This document shows positions 8,347-16,065 of a stretch of DNA of 34,985 nt, one piece after another. The notes under the pieces are model-generated. The model did no database searches, was not told the origin of the DNA, and saw only the letters and a list, made by a program, of their open reading frames with translations. Each line of letters opens with the position of its first letter. Position 1 is the stretch's first letter. The DNA is from a bacterium UBP6_UBA1196 (GTDB lineage: Bacteria > UBP6 > UBA1177): positions 1 through 34,985 of the forward strand of contig DBYC01000049.1 in assembly GCA_002310035.1 (NCBI GenBank), read 5' to 3'. The position numbers and the translations under genes were made by a program.

Positions 8347-8381
8347 TTGATTTTTCGAAAAATATCACTATACTTTCGCGG
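8347..8381 (+). promoter_or_regulatory. Putative rpoZ promoter with GC-rich discriminator
   Basis: TTGATT (8347-8352), 16-bp spacer, TATACT (8369-8374), then TTCGCGG (8375-8381), the same seven bases that follow the purM -10. A palindrome (CGAAAAA 8340-8346 / TTTTTCG 8351-8357) overlaps the -35 and could be an operator or a weak purM terminator. Confidence 0.6.
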
Positions 8382-8405
8382 TTTTTTTGTTTTATGGAGA
8401 TTTCT

Positions 8406-8672
8406 ATGGCAAGAGTAACAGTTGAAGATTGTCTCGAAAAAGTTCCGAACAGAATGGAACTTATAATCCTTGCGGCAAAAAGGACGCGCCAGCTTCTTGA
8501 CGGTGCGGAACCTCTTATCGCCAACACGAAAGGCAACAAACCGCCGATCATCGCCCTGCGTGAAGTCGGTGCCGGAAAGATTGAACTTGTACGCTCAGAG
8601 AGCAAGCTCAGAAAGCATTTCCACCGCCGCCGCAAAATTTCAAGGTATATACGCAGCCAAGACGAAGACTAA
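8406..8672 (+). CDS. rpoZ: RNA polymerase omega subunit
   Basis: Omega is a small RNA polymerase subunit that helps fold beta-prime and, in proteobacteria, forms part of a ppGpp-binding site. The 88-aa protein begins MARVTVEDCLEKVPNRMELI, followed by AAKRTRQLLDGAEP and KPPIIALREV, a good match to RpoZ. ATG 8406 was chosen over in-frame ATG 8394 because GGAGA (8396-8400) precedes it and the shorter form starts with the conserved MARVTVEDC. It has its own promoter. The stop codon overlaps the next ATG as TAATG, so a small unknown protein is translationally coupled to it. In many bacteria spoT or gmk is linked to rpoZ; neither is seen here. Confidence 0.93.
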   Translation: MARVTVEDCLEKVPNRMELIILAAKRTRQLLDGAEPLIANTKGNKPPIIALREVGAGKIELVRSESKLRKHFHRRRKISRYIRSQDED

Positions 8673-9046
8673 TGTCCAATCTTTCAGGTTTTAATTCCGA
8701 TGTCGAGATCGGAAAATTGAAGTTCAGTGTGAGAACGGAATTCATTCCGACAGAAAATTCAGGCAGGATTGTGACTTTTGTATCGTCGTCTTCCGGCCAG
8801 TCGTTTTCTTTCAGCACTTTTCCTCAGGGAATTCCGGATAACGATGAAATCGGCGGCTGTCACGAAAAAATTATTTCAAAACTGCCTTTTCTTTTGTCGG
8901 CGAAACCGTCGTCCGGCACGGGAAATACGGCCGACTATGCATCTCTTTATGTCGGAAAGCAGTTTGCCAACTATCCGGCAAACAGCAGAAATATGCTTGA
9001 TAATGTTAGGAAAATTCTTGTTTTTAAGGATGGCGGATGGGAATGA
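8672..9046 (+). CDS. Hypothetical protein coupled to rpoZ
   Basis: A 124-aa protein I do not recognise. It has no signal peptide, membrane helix or cysteine pattern (a single Cys near residue 63). The first half is rich in Ser, Phe and beta-prone stretches; the second is polar (LYVGKQFANYP, RNMLDNVRKILVFKDGG). Its ATG overlaps the rpoZ stop by one base (TAATG), which strongly suggests it is genuinely translated. There is no independent Shine-Dalgarno site, since the preceding sequence is rpoZ coding sequence. Function unknown. Confidence 0.7.
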   Translation: MSNLSGFNSDVEIGKLKFSVRTEFIPTENSGRIVTFVSSSSGQSFSFSTFPQGIPDNDEIGGCHEKIISKLPFLLSAKPSSGTGNTADYASLYVGKQFANYPANSRNMLDNVRKILVFKDGGWE

Positions 9047-9090
9047 CGGCAGCTTTTCGGAATATAATTTTTTTTAATGCAAAAAAAAGT

Positions 9091-9118
9091 TTGACTGTCG
9101 GTGCAAAATTTGATAAAT
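9091..9118 (+). promoter_or_regulatory. Putative promoter of the acidic-protein/kelch-lipoprotein operon
   Basis: TTGACT (9091-9096), then an A/T-rich -10 region GATAAATAC; a 16-bp spacer gives ATAAAT (9113-9118). It lies about 60 bp before ATG 9175. The -10 match is mediocre. Confidence 0.45.
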
Positions 9119-9174
9119 ACCGCCGCTGATTGTTTTATGAGCTTAATTTGGACAATTTTTTATAGGTGAGCGAC

Positions 9175-9573
9175 ATGAAGTTTTTTTCAAAATTGATTGT
9201 TATTGTGATGATCGTAAGTTTTGTTGTTCCGGCGTATTCCCAGGACATGGAAGATGCTCAGGAATCGGAAGAAGAGGCTGTAGAGCAGGAAGCGGCTCAG
9301 GAAGAAGAACCGGCTGCTGCAGAGCAGGAATCCGACGGCGGAGTCAACCTTAAAGTCGGTGACAATTTCTACTTCGAAGGCAATGTCAATGACAATGCCA
9401 ATGACGACAAGGAAGAGTCTATGGCTGAAACCCAGTCGACTCCTTTCTACAAACAGACATGGTTCATCGCCACAGTCGCGGTTGTCGTTATCGCCGGTGC
9501 CGCTGTCGGCATTTATTACGGCACGAGAACAAGCGAGCCTAACGGTAAAACTATTGAATGGGACAACAAATAA
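9175..9573 (+). CDS. Acidic exported protein with C-terminal membrane anchor
   Basis: Unknown function, 132 aa. ATG 9175 follows an AGGTGAG Shine-Dalgarno (9164-9170). Residues 1-23 form a signal peptide (MKFFSKLIVIVMIV...PAYSQ). Residues ~24-58 are almost entirely Glu, Ala and Gln, and Asn/Asp-rich DNDNANDD-type repeats follow. One hydrophobic helix (WFIATVAVVVIAGAAVGIYYG, about residues 95-115) precedes a short polar tail. The predicted topology is an exported acidic segment tethered to the inner membrane. It is followed after 26 bases by the kelch-like lipoprotein, probably in one operon. Confidence 0.75.
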   Translation: MKFFSKLIVIVMIVSFVVPAYSQDMEDAQESEEEAVEQEAAQEEEPAAAEQESDGGVNLKVGDNFYFEGNVNDNANDDKEESMAETQSTPFYKQTWFIATVAVVVIAGAAVGIYYGTRTSEPNGKTIEWDNK

Positions 9574-9599
9574 AATAAGACGGATTTTGGAGGTTTTTT

Positions 9600-11402
9600 A
9601 TGAAAAGATTGCTTTTTCTGTCTTTGATTTTCGCTCTGGCTCTGATGCTCGTCGCATGCGATTCGGGCAATACCGGCGATTTCAAAATCACATTGAGACT
9701 GCCTGTCGATTTGTTGGAAGACTGCGACTCGGATGACGAGAGTGACGACCATACTTTCTGCATAGTCGAAACTGATCAGGTCCTTCTTTCGACTTATTCA
9801 ACATCGGATATTTCGGAAGAATATGTTTACGCAGACCGTAAGCTCATCACTGTCGGCGGAGAAGAAGGCGTCGGAGATAACAAGAGCGGTAAAGTCGATT
9901 TTACAAGATCGCTCAAAAAAGGAAATTATTACCGCTTTTTCGTCGAAGTAACCAACAAAAACGAAAAGCTTAAACTTACAGGCGGTATTGACGGTATCCT
10001 TTATGATGACGGCGAAAATTACGATGTTGATATTTTCCTTGCACCGGTCGGCGATTTCGCGAGAGTCGTTTCCGACAGAACCAGGTCGGGAGACACCGCG
10101 CTTGAATCATACTTCGGTGACGGCGGTTCGAAAGGAGCGGCTGCGGTAGCTTTGAAAGACGGCACCATCTATATGGCAGGCGGTTATGTCCTGAACGAAG
10201 AGATTGCTACCAAAAAAGCTGTTATTTTCAACACGAAAAAACTCTCCAAAAAAGAAGTAAAAAAACTTGATCTTCCGCTTTACGATCATGTCGCGGCACT
10301 GCTTGACGACGGAAGTGAAAAGGGAAAGGTCGTCATCGGTCTCGGCAAAATCAAAGAGTCTGAAGACGAAGACGAATTTCTTAACGAAAAAGTATGGATC
10401 TATAATCCCGAAAGTGACAAATACAGCGAAATCAGCGATGTAACTTTCAGTCCGATGTCAGGCGCAAAAGCGATTTCAGTCGGTGGCGATGTCTACATCA
10501 TCGGCGGATGCGGCACTGATGGAGCTTCCAACAATGTCTACAAAATTGCGGTTGACTCCGAAGGCAAACTGACAGCAGCTCATTTTGCAACTTTGAAACA
10601 GGGTCGTTGCAACCATGCTGTTGCTGATTTCTCGACTTTTACAGTCGACGCAGATAAAAACACAGTTCCGGTTCCAAGAATTCTTGTTATCGGCGGTTCT
10701 ACCAATAATGCGAAAGAAGGAAAGGAAACGCCTGTTATCGGTGAGAATTTTGCAGAAATCATAGATCTTGAGAGCGGCAGCGTAAAATCTATCGCAATCG
10801 CAGACAGAAACGGCAGTGATGATGCCAGCCTTAAAACTACCGGTCTTATTTCCCCGGCTTCGGCAACAGTTCTTATGGATGACAAGGAAGATACGGAAAC
10901 AGTCGTTTCGATTCTTGGCGGATATATCCGTGAAGGTGAGGACGATAGCGCATCTTGGATGAACAACGGCAACCTTTTCATTTTCAGCGAAGGAACACTT
11001 AAAGTACAAGGTGAAGACGACAAGGAAACAACCAAAGCTGTTCTTTTTTACGATTACAACGGTTCGCCTTTTGAGTGCTCAAGACCTGCGGCTGCTTTCC
11101 TCGGCTCGGAAGAAAAGAGCACGTTCAAATATGTTGCGGTAAACTGCGGTAATAAGGATGTCGAGAGAAAGAAAGACACAGAACAGATAGTTTTTGTCGT
11201 TCAGGTCAAGAGAGTTAAAGACTCTGACCTCGGTCAGGAAGTTTTCTCTTCTTCCGTTAGAGAATCTTTGATGGAAGAGAATCAGGATCCTGAAGGAGAC
11301 GGCAAAATTATGGACGGTCCTGTCGCGGCTGACGGTCTTGGTCAGGTTTTCATGCTCGGCGGACAGTATCTCTATCAGGTAGGAAGCTACGCTGTTCCCT
11401 AG
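9600..11402 (+). CDS. Kelch-like beta-propeller lipoprotein
   Basis: A 600-aa predicted lipoprotein: MKRLLFLSLIFALALMLVAC with lipobox LVAC and lipidated Cys20. Asp follows the Cys, which in E. coli (the Lol rule) would retain it in the inner membrane; whether that rule holds here is unknown. After an N-terminal beta-rich, acidic domain (to about residue 175) come kelch-type repeats: GAAAVALKDGTIYMAGG, AVIFNTKKL, AKAISVGGDVYIIGGCG, LVIGGSTNN, VVSILGGYI and a final GLGQVFMLGG. The Gly-Gly plus following aromatic or strand pattern supports a beta-propeller, a fold used for protein or glycan binding. No catalytic residues can be assigned. GGAGG lies just before the ATG, and a strong terminator follows the stop. 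Confidence 0.8.
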   Translation: MKRLLFLSLIFALALMLVACDSGNTGDFKITLRLPVDLLEDCDSDDESDDHTFCIVETDQVLLSTYSTSDISEEYVYADRKLITVGGEEGVGDNKSGKVDFTRSLKKGNYYRFFVEVTNKNEKLKLTGGIDGILYDDGENYDVDIFLAPVGDFARVVSDRTRSGDTALESYFGDGGSKGAAAVALKDGTIYMAGGYVLNEEIATKKAVIFNTKKLSKKEVKKLDLPLYDHVAALLDDGSEKGKVVIGLGKIKESEDEDEFLNEKVWIYNPESDKYSEISDVTFSPMSGAKAISVGGDVYIIGGCGTDGASNNVYKIAVDSEGKLTAAHFATLKQGRCNHAVADFSTFTVDADKNTVPVPRILVIGGSTNNAKEGKETPVIGENFAEIIDLESGSVKSIAIADRNGSDDASLKTTGLISPASATVLMDDKEDTETVVSILGGYIREGEDDSASWMNNGNLFIFSEGTLKVQGEDDKETTKAVLFYDYNGSPFECSRPAAAFLGSEEKSTFKYVAVNCGNKDVERKKDTEQIVFVVQVKRVKDSDLGQEVFSSSVRESLMEENQDPEGDGKIMDGPVAADGLGQVFMLGGQYLYQVGSYAVP

Positions 11403-11423
11403 CATGTAGTCTGTTTTTGTTTT

Positions 11424-11451
11424 AAACGGGGGGTTTCCCCCGTTTTTTTTT
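11424..11451 (+). terminator. Rho-independent terminator after the kelch-like lipoprotein
   Basis: Perfect 9-bp stem AAACGGGGG (11424-11432) / CCCCCGTTT (11437-11445) with a GTTT loop, followed by an unbroken T-run. It ends only about 20 bases before the miaB start codon. Confidence 0.93.
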
Positions 11452-11469
11452 GTCTTTCAGGAGGTGTTC

Positions 11470-12780
11470 GTGAAAAAGTTTTTTATTCATACTTTCGGTT
11501 GCCAGATGAATGTCTATGACAGCGAGCGGGTTGCTGTCATGCTTGTCGAAAACGGTTGGGAATACACTGAAAATGCGGAGGAGGCCGACCTTATAATCAT
11601 CAACAGCTGCAGTGTCCGCGAGAAGCCGCTTCTCAAACTTTACAGCTGCGCAGGCCGCTATCTTCCGCAGAAAAAATCGAAAGGAACGAGGATTTTCATA
11701 ATGGGTTGCGTCGCTCAGCAGTTGGGCGGCGAAATTATTGAAAAGATCCCTTATGTTGACGGTGTTTTCGGTCCGGGAGCGGAAGATATGATCCCGAGCG
11801 TAGCCGAAAAAGGAGTTTTTCCGTTTGTTTCCAATAAAGCCGATTCGCTTGAGCGCGAGGAGATCTTTCCGGCACGCTCGAAAGGGAGTTTTTTCAGCCC
11901 TTATTCTTCGTATGTCACCGTTATGCACGGCTGCAACAACTTCTGCAGCTACTGTATCGTTCCTTTTGTCAGAGGGCGCGAAATCAGTAGAAAGAGCGCC
12001 GTTATTCTTGATGAGATCAATCAGCTTGTCGATTCAGGTATTCAGGAGGTGACTCTTCTCGGACAGAATGTAAACAGTTACAAAGATCCTGAAACAGGTG
12101 AGACTTTTGCCGCTCTGCTGCATAAAATTTCTGACAAAACCGCTTTAAAAAGGATCCGTTTTATAACGAGCCACCCGAAGGATTTCGGCGAGGATCTTGC
12201 AAGAGCATTTGGCGAGATCCCAAATCTTATGCCTTATCTGCATCTTCCGGCACAGTCAGGTAATAACCGCATTCTGAAACTCATGAACCGAAGATACACT
12301 GTTGAAAATTATATTGAAAAGATGGAACTTGCGCGGAAATACTGTCCCGATATCGCTCTCAGCAGCGATTTTATCGTCGGTTTTCCGGGCGAAACGCGCG
12401 AAGAGTTCGAGGATACGATGAAGCTTGTCGATCTGGTCGGTTACGATTCGATCTTTGCCTTCAACTATTCCCCCAGACCCTTTACAAAAGCTGAAAAAAT
12501 GGCTGACGATGTCCCTGAGGAAGAGAAATTTGCACGCCTTAACGAACTTCTTGATCTTGAAAAGAAGAGATTGAAAGATGTCAGAGGCAGATATCTGGGC
12601 AGAACAGTCAATGTTCTTGTCGAATCGGAAAGCCCGAAAGGTGACACTTTTATGGGGCGCAGCGAGCACAATCTGATCGTTCACATTTCAGGTTCCACTG
12701 CTTCAGACAAAGGTAAAATAATTCCTGTTAAAGTCGCCGAAATTCTCGAAAACACGATGCGCGGCGAAAAGATCCAATAA
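11470..12780 (+). CDS. miaB: tRNA-2-methylthio-N6-isopentenyladenosine synthase (methylthiotransferase)
   Basis: Radical-SAM methylthiotransferase that adds 2-methylthio to i6A37 of tRNAs reading U-starting codons. The N-terminal domain binds the auxiliary [4Fe-4S] cluster through Cys11 (FGCQMN), Cys47 (INSCSVREKP) and Cys80 (GCVAQ). The radical-SAM motif GCNNFCSYC gives Cys155, 159 and 162, followed by VPFVRGRE, LLGQNVNSY and HLPAQSGN. A C-terminal TRAM domain covers roughly the last 65 residues. NVNSY and PFVRGRE favour MiaB over RimO or MtaB. GTG 11470 was chosen over GTG 11464 because AGGAGGT (11459-11465) then has proper spacing; the product is 436 aa. With a strong terminator immediately upstream, its promoter must lie in the preceding gene or it depends on read-through. 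Confidence 0.94.
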   Translation: MKKFFIHTFGCQMNVYDSERVAVMLVENGWEYTENAEEADLIIINSCSVREKPLLKLYSCAGRYLPQKKSKGTRIFIMGCVAQQLGGEIIEKIPYVDGVFGPGAEDMIPSVAEKGVFPFVSNKADSLEREEIFPARSKGSFFSPYSSYVTVMHGCNNFCSYCIVPFVRGREISRKSAVILDEINQLVDSGIQEVTLLGQNVNSYKDPETGETFAALLHKISDKTALKRIRFITSHPKDFGEDLARAFGEIPNLMPYLHLPAQSGNNRILKLMNRRYTVENYIEKMELARKYCPDIALSSDFIVGFPGETREEFEDTMKLVDLVGYDSIFAFNYSPRPFTKAEKMADDVPEEEKFARLNELLDLEKKRLKDVRGRYLGRTVNVLVESESPKGDTFMGRSEHNLIVHISGSTASDKGKIIPVKVAEILENTMRGEKIQ

Positions 12781-12811
12781 AATCAAAGATTAAATATTAA
12801 AAATTCGCAAA

Positions 12812-13330
12812 TTAAGAATCTGCTGAAATAATTTTAGGCTCGGGTAGCGTGACTCCGAGAATTTTTTCCAGACTGTATTTGTTCTGCCGCAGAATGAACT
12901 CGTATTCCTGATTTTTTTCATCCGAAATCTGCGCAAGCGGCCGGTATTGCTCGAGATCCTTCTCTTCCATTTTCATAAGTGCAGGGCAGTGGTGCATCAG
13001 AAATTTTCTCCACTCCTTATCTGTGAAAAATTCGCTCACAAACGGTGTGTTTTTGCACTGGAACGGCTTGAAATCGTGGATCGAGCATTTTTTGTTTTCG
13101 AGAAAAATGCAGGCATTGTTCTTTTTTTTCATCACAATATAAGGAAGATACGAATACGAAGAAGGATCATCGCAGTATTCCAGAATCAGGAAATCGGTAT
13201 ATTTGTCGATAAATTCCTGAAGTGTCATTTTAAAGTTTTCAGCCAGACTTCTGACATCTTCCGGATAGAGAAATACCGATCCGTCGCCCGAGCAGCAGCT
13301 TCCGCAGGCAGTGCATTTAAAAAAATTCAT
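12812..13330 (-). CDS. YkgJ-family Cys-cluster (metal-chelating) protein
   Basis: A 172-aa cytosolic protein with the YkgJ / zinc- or iron-chelating pattern. It has CTACGSCC near the N-terminus (CxxCxxCC), then a central YIVMKKKNNACIFLENKKC-type stretch with C-x7-C, HDFKPFQC, and HHCPAL. These cysteines (about residues 6, 9, 12-13, 74, 82, 92 and 115) are the family's proposed metal ligands. Its biochemical function is not established; some relatives are annotated as flagellin lysine N-methylase-like. It starts 10 bases after the 601-aa gene and forms a two-gene operon with it. The miaB-ykgJ convergent gap (12781-12811) is A/T-rich with no clear terminator. Confidence 0.82.
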   Translation of the reverse strand: MNFFKCTACGSCCSGDGSVFLYPEDVRSLAENFKMTLQEFIDKYTDFLILEYCDDPSSYSYLPYIVMKKKNNACIFLENKKCSIHDFKPFQCKNTPFVSEFFTDKEWRKFLMHHCPALMKMEEKDLEQYRPLAQISDEKNQEYEFILRQNKYSLEKILGVTLPEPKIISADS

Positions 13331-13340
13331 TTTTCTCCCG

Positions 13341-15146
13341 CTATTCTATGTTGGTAAAGTAAGATGCGGCGCGCAGTGTGTTTGAAAGTTTGACCGATTT
13401 TGAGCGGTTGGAAGCACGGACGCCGCCTTGGATCCTGGTTTTTGCCTTTACGCTTCCCCAGTTCGGAAAGTCGTCGTTTGTGACGATGAGTTTTGTTATG
13501 AAGCCTGATGAAAGACGTACTGTCCCCGCTGTTTCTCCGCTTGTTAATTCGTTTGAAACGGCTTTCATCAACCCGTCGGAAAGCAGAAGCGAGAGCGAAG
13601 TGTCAGGTGAATTTTTGCTTTTGTCAACTGAAAATGAGCCGGTTTCGTTTTTAAAGCCGCGGGAATCGAAAACTTTGCTTTTTATAAACTCACTCTGAGC
13701 CGCAAAGAAGTTTTTCATCAATTCGTATGATTCCATGCCGTTTTCGGGATTAAAATCGGCAAGATAGCCGATAAAACGCATTTTGTTTTCTGTACTTGCG
13801 CTTTCAAAAAGAGAGAGCGCCTTCTTCAACAGTTCAACGATCTTTTTATCCTTGTTTTTATCTTTTGAAAGGAGCGAAAAAGCTTCGATGAAAATGCCGG
13901 AATATATGAAGTTTGCAGTTATCGCCTTTTCGGTGCGGTCGAAATCAAAAAACTGATACTGATGTCCGATCTCTTTTTTATGCCTCAACATCAGAGCTTC
14001 TAATTTGGCTGTTTCCGCATCATCTTTTTCCTCTTTTTCAAGGAGATATTTCAAAGTTTTTTCAGCCGCTTCGGCAAGAGCCGGATCTTCGAGCTTTTCA
14101 GCCATTCTGAAAAGGACTTCAGACGCGTAAGCCTGCATGAGAAGTGATTCTTTTACTTTTTTTTCTTTTGCATCGGAAGTTTCGAGCTCGGTCGGAAAGG
14201 AGCCGTCTTCACGCTGTATGTTTTTCAGATGTTTTGCTATTAGACGAAGGGCAAAGTTAGGCGAATACTCGTATTTTCCCAATGCCGAGCCGTCAAGCCA
14301 AGGCTCCGCGTTTCCGTTGTTTTCGGAAAACTGCGTCGTTCTGTAAAAATAGACCGAAGCGGCATCTTTCTGGTATTCGTTTTTGTCAAGTCCGTACTGA
14401 ACACCTTTTCTGTCTAGGACTGAAAGAGGATTCGTCGAATATTCCCACGGAAGAAGCCTGATCTTTGCTCCGCGCGACTTAAGATAAAGTCCGTCAATTC
14501 CGCTTTTTGGCAGAGAAATCAGATAGTTGTCGCTTTTATCTTCGAGATATGCGTATTCTGAATGAAAGTAAAGAACAAGACGGAGTCTCTCCGGATCAAG
14601 CTTTTTTATTTTTGCGATCTCGTTAAAAAGTTTTTTCAGATTTTTTGCCGTAGCAGAAATAAGGCTGTCTTCGTAAGTGACTGAAATTTCTACTTTTCCT
14701 TCAGTGTTTAAAGCCGTTGCAGTGATTGTCCGTTTTGCATCCGGCAAATCTAAAGAACATTTTTCAAGACGGAAACATTTGATGATGAAATCGGCTTCCT
14801 TTTTAAGTGAACTGTCATTTTTTTTCAGTAAAATTCCGCTTTTTCCGGCGAAGAGGTAGTCAAAACTGTCAAGTCTGCGGAAATTCTTGAGAGATTCTGC
14901 GAATTTTGAGGTTCCGCCGAGATTTTCTCTGATAAAGACACAATCATTTGCAGCTGTTTCAAGATCGGATTCGTATTCCGTCTGTATTTCGGGTTCGTAA
15001 ACCGATGAACAGTTCTCTTTTTTTATGCGTTCAAGAACCTCTTTTGGCTTTGTGATTTCCTGAATGACGACAACGATGATGAAAATCAGTGTCGCGGCAA
15101 GCGTTGAAGCCGAAACAAATTTGAGAAATTTTTCAATAGTCACCAT
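13341..15146 (-). CDS. Membrane-anchored protein, possible alpha/alpha-toroid domain
   Basis: I do not recognise a characterised family. The 601-aa protein has one N-terminal helix (about residues 10-29, STLAATLIFIIVVVIQE), so the rest is likely periplasmic. Residues ~130-240 have a beta-rich stretch (GIDGLYLKSRGAKIRLLPWE) that faintly recalls AMMECR1-type domains. Residues ~280-470 contain regularly spaced helices beginning NFALRLIAKHLKNIQREDGSFP. That QREDGSFP pattern and the helix pairs are typical of alpha/alpha toroids such as prenyltransferases, lyases and GH families. The C-terminus (~510-601) looks beta-rich. No catalytic set is identifiable. A GGTGG site precedes the ATG. Enzymatic function on envelope polymers is speculation. 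Confidence 0.7.
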   Translation of the reverse strand: MVTIEKFLKFVSASTLAATLIFIIVVVIQEITKPKEVLERIKKENCSSVYEPEIQTEYESDLETAANDCVFIRENLGGTSKFAESLKNFRRLDSFDYLFAGKSGILLKKNDSSLKKEADFIIKCFRLEKCSLDLPDAKRTITATALNTEGKVEISVTYEDSLISATAKNLKKLFNEIAKIKKLDPERLRLVLYFHSEYAYLEDKSDNYLISLPKSGIDGLYLKSRGAKIRLLPWEYSTNPLSVLDRKGVQYGLDKNEYQKDAASVYFYRTTQFSENNGNAEPWLDGSALGKYEYSPNFALRLIAKHLKNIQREDGSFPTELETSDAKEKKVKESLLMQAYASEVLFRMAEKLEDPALAEAAEKTLKYLLEKEEKDDAETAKLEALMLRHKKEIGHQYQFFDFDRTEKAITANFIYSGIFIEAFSLLSKDKNKDKKIVELLKKALSLFESASTENKMRFIGYLADFNPENGMESYELMKNFFAAQSEFIKSKVFDSRGFKNETGSFSVDKSKNSPDTSLSLLLSDGLMKAVSNELTSGETAGTVRLSSGFITKLIVTNDDFPNWGSVKAKTRIQGGVRASNRSKSVKLSNTLRAASYFTNIE

Positions 15147-15174
15147 ATTCCACCAAAAATCATAAAAACACCTT

Positions 15175-15202
15175 ATTATGCTTTTGAAAGCGGCGAAATC
15201 AA
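15175..15202 (-). promoter_or_regulatory. Putative promoter of the 601-aa gene
   Basis: On the minus strand: TTGATT (15202-15197), 16-bp spacer, CATAAT (15180-15175), about 30 bp before the ATG at 15146. Confidence 0.5.
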
Positions 15203-15243
15203 GAAATCGGCAGTTTTTAAAGCACTCTCTGCACGCCTTTTAC

Positions 15244-15272
15244 TTGACGGATCGCATTTTGACTGGTATTTT
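15244..15272 (+). promoter_or_regulatory. Putative promoter of the mla-type operon
   Basis: TTGACG (15244-15249), 17-bp spacer, TATTTT (15267-15272). The rest of the 154-bp divergent gap (15147-15300) holds the opposing promoter and no other recognisable feature. Confidence 0.45.
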
Positions 15273-15300
15273 ACTGTGCTTTTTTTGAGAAGGTTTGAAA

Positions 15301-16065
15301 TTGTTAAAGTTTTTTAATAAATTTATCCGCAATTTAGTTGATTTTCTGCGGTTTTCCGGCGATTGCTGCCGCTGGCTTTTCGTGCCGCCTTACCGCATCG
15401 GGCAGATCGCGGAACATATTGAGAGGATCGGTCTTCAGTCGATTCCTATTGTCGCTCTTTCGGTTTTTACGACAGGCATGATTCTTGCCTTGCAGCTCAT
15501 CAACATCATGTATATTTTCCGCGCCGAGACTTTTGCCGGAGCGGCTGTTGCTATCGCGATGAGCCGCGAACTTGCGCCTGTTGTCACGGCAATAGTCCTG
15601 ATTGCGAAAAACGGTTCGGCGATGACGGCAGAGATCGGAAGCATGCAGGTCACGGAGCAGATCGCGGCTATGGAAACGATGGCTGTGAGCCCGCTCAGAT
15701 ACCTTGTCGTGCCTCGTATTTTCGCGTCGATCCTCGCTTTCCCGGCACTCACGGCGATAGCTAACGCGGTCGGAGTCTACGGCGGATACTTTGTCGCGGC
15801 ATATGTCATGAGCGTAAACAGAGTCGCATACAACCAGACGATGTTTTTCTTCGTCGATCCCGACGATATCTGGACCGGGCTTATAAAAGCAGCGGTTTTC
15901 GGCTTCATCGTAACGGTGATATGCTGCTACCACGGCCTTAGGACGAGCGGCGGGGCGAAAGGTGTCGGCAGGCGGACGACGGCGGCGGTCGTTCTTTCGA
16001 CGATTGCCATTCTTGTCGCCGACTATATAATGACTTTTTTGTTCATCAGACTTTTGGGATTGTAA
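15301..16065 (+). CDS. mlaE: MlaE-type permease of an MCE lipid transporter
   Basis: Inner-membrane permease of an MlaFEDB-like ABC system that moves phospholipids between the membranes and maintains outer-membrane asymmetry. The 254 aa show the family's amphipathic N-terminal helix, the SIPIVALSVFTTGMILALQ segment, SRELAPVVTAIVLIAKNGSA, EIGSMQVTEQIAAMETMAV, PLRYLVVPRIFA and a C-terminal helix. TTG 15301 is preferred because GAGAAGG (15287-15293) stands 7 bases before it; another TTG at 15295 would sit one base from that site. mlaF overlaps the stop by one base (TAATG). Confidence 0.93.
   Translation: MLKFFNKFIRNLVDFLRFSGDCCRWLFVPPYRIGQIAEHIERIGLQSIPIVALSVFTTGMILALQLINIMYIFRAETFAGAAVAIAMSRELAPVVTAIVLIAKNGSAMTAEIGSMQVTEQIAAMETMAVSPLRYLVVPRIFASILAFPALTAIANAVGVYGGYFVAAYVMSVNRVAYNQTMFFFVDPDDIWTGLIKAAVFGFIVTVICCYHGLRTSGGAKGVGRRTTAAVVLSTIAILVADYIMTFLFIRLLGL

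Noticed and set aside
8340..8357. CGAAAAA/TTTTTCG hairpin as a purM terminator
   Set aside because: A/T stem with a four-base loop and no clean T-run; it overlaps the rpoZ -35 and is better kept as a possible operator.
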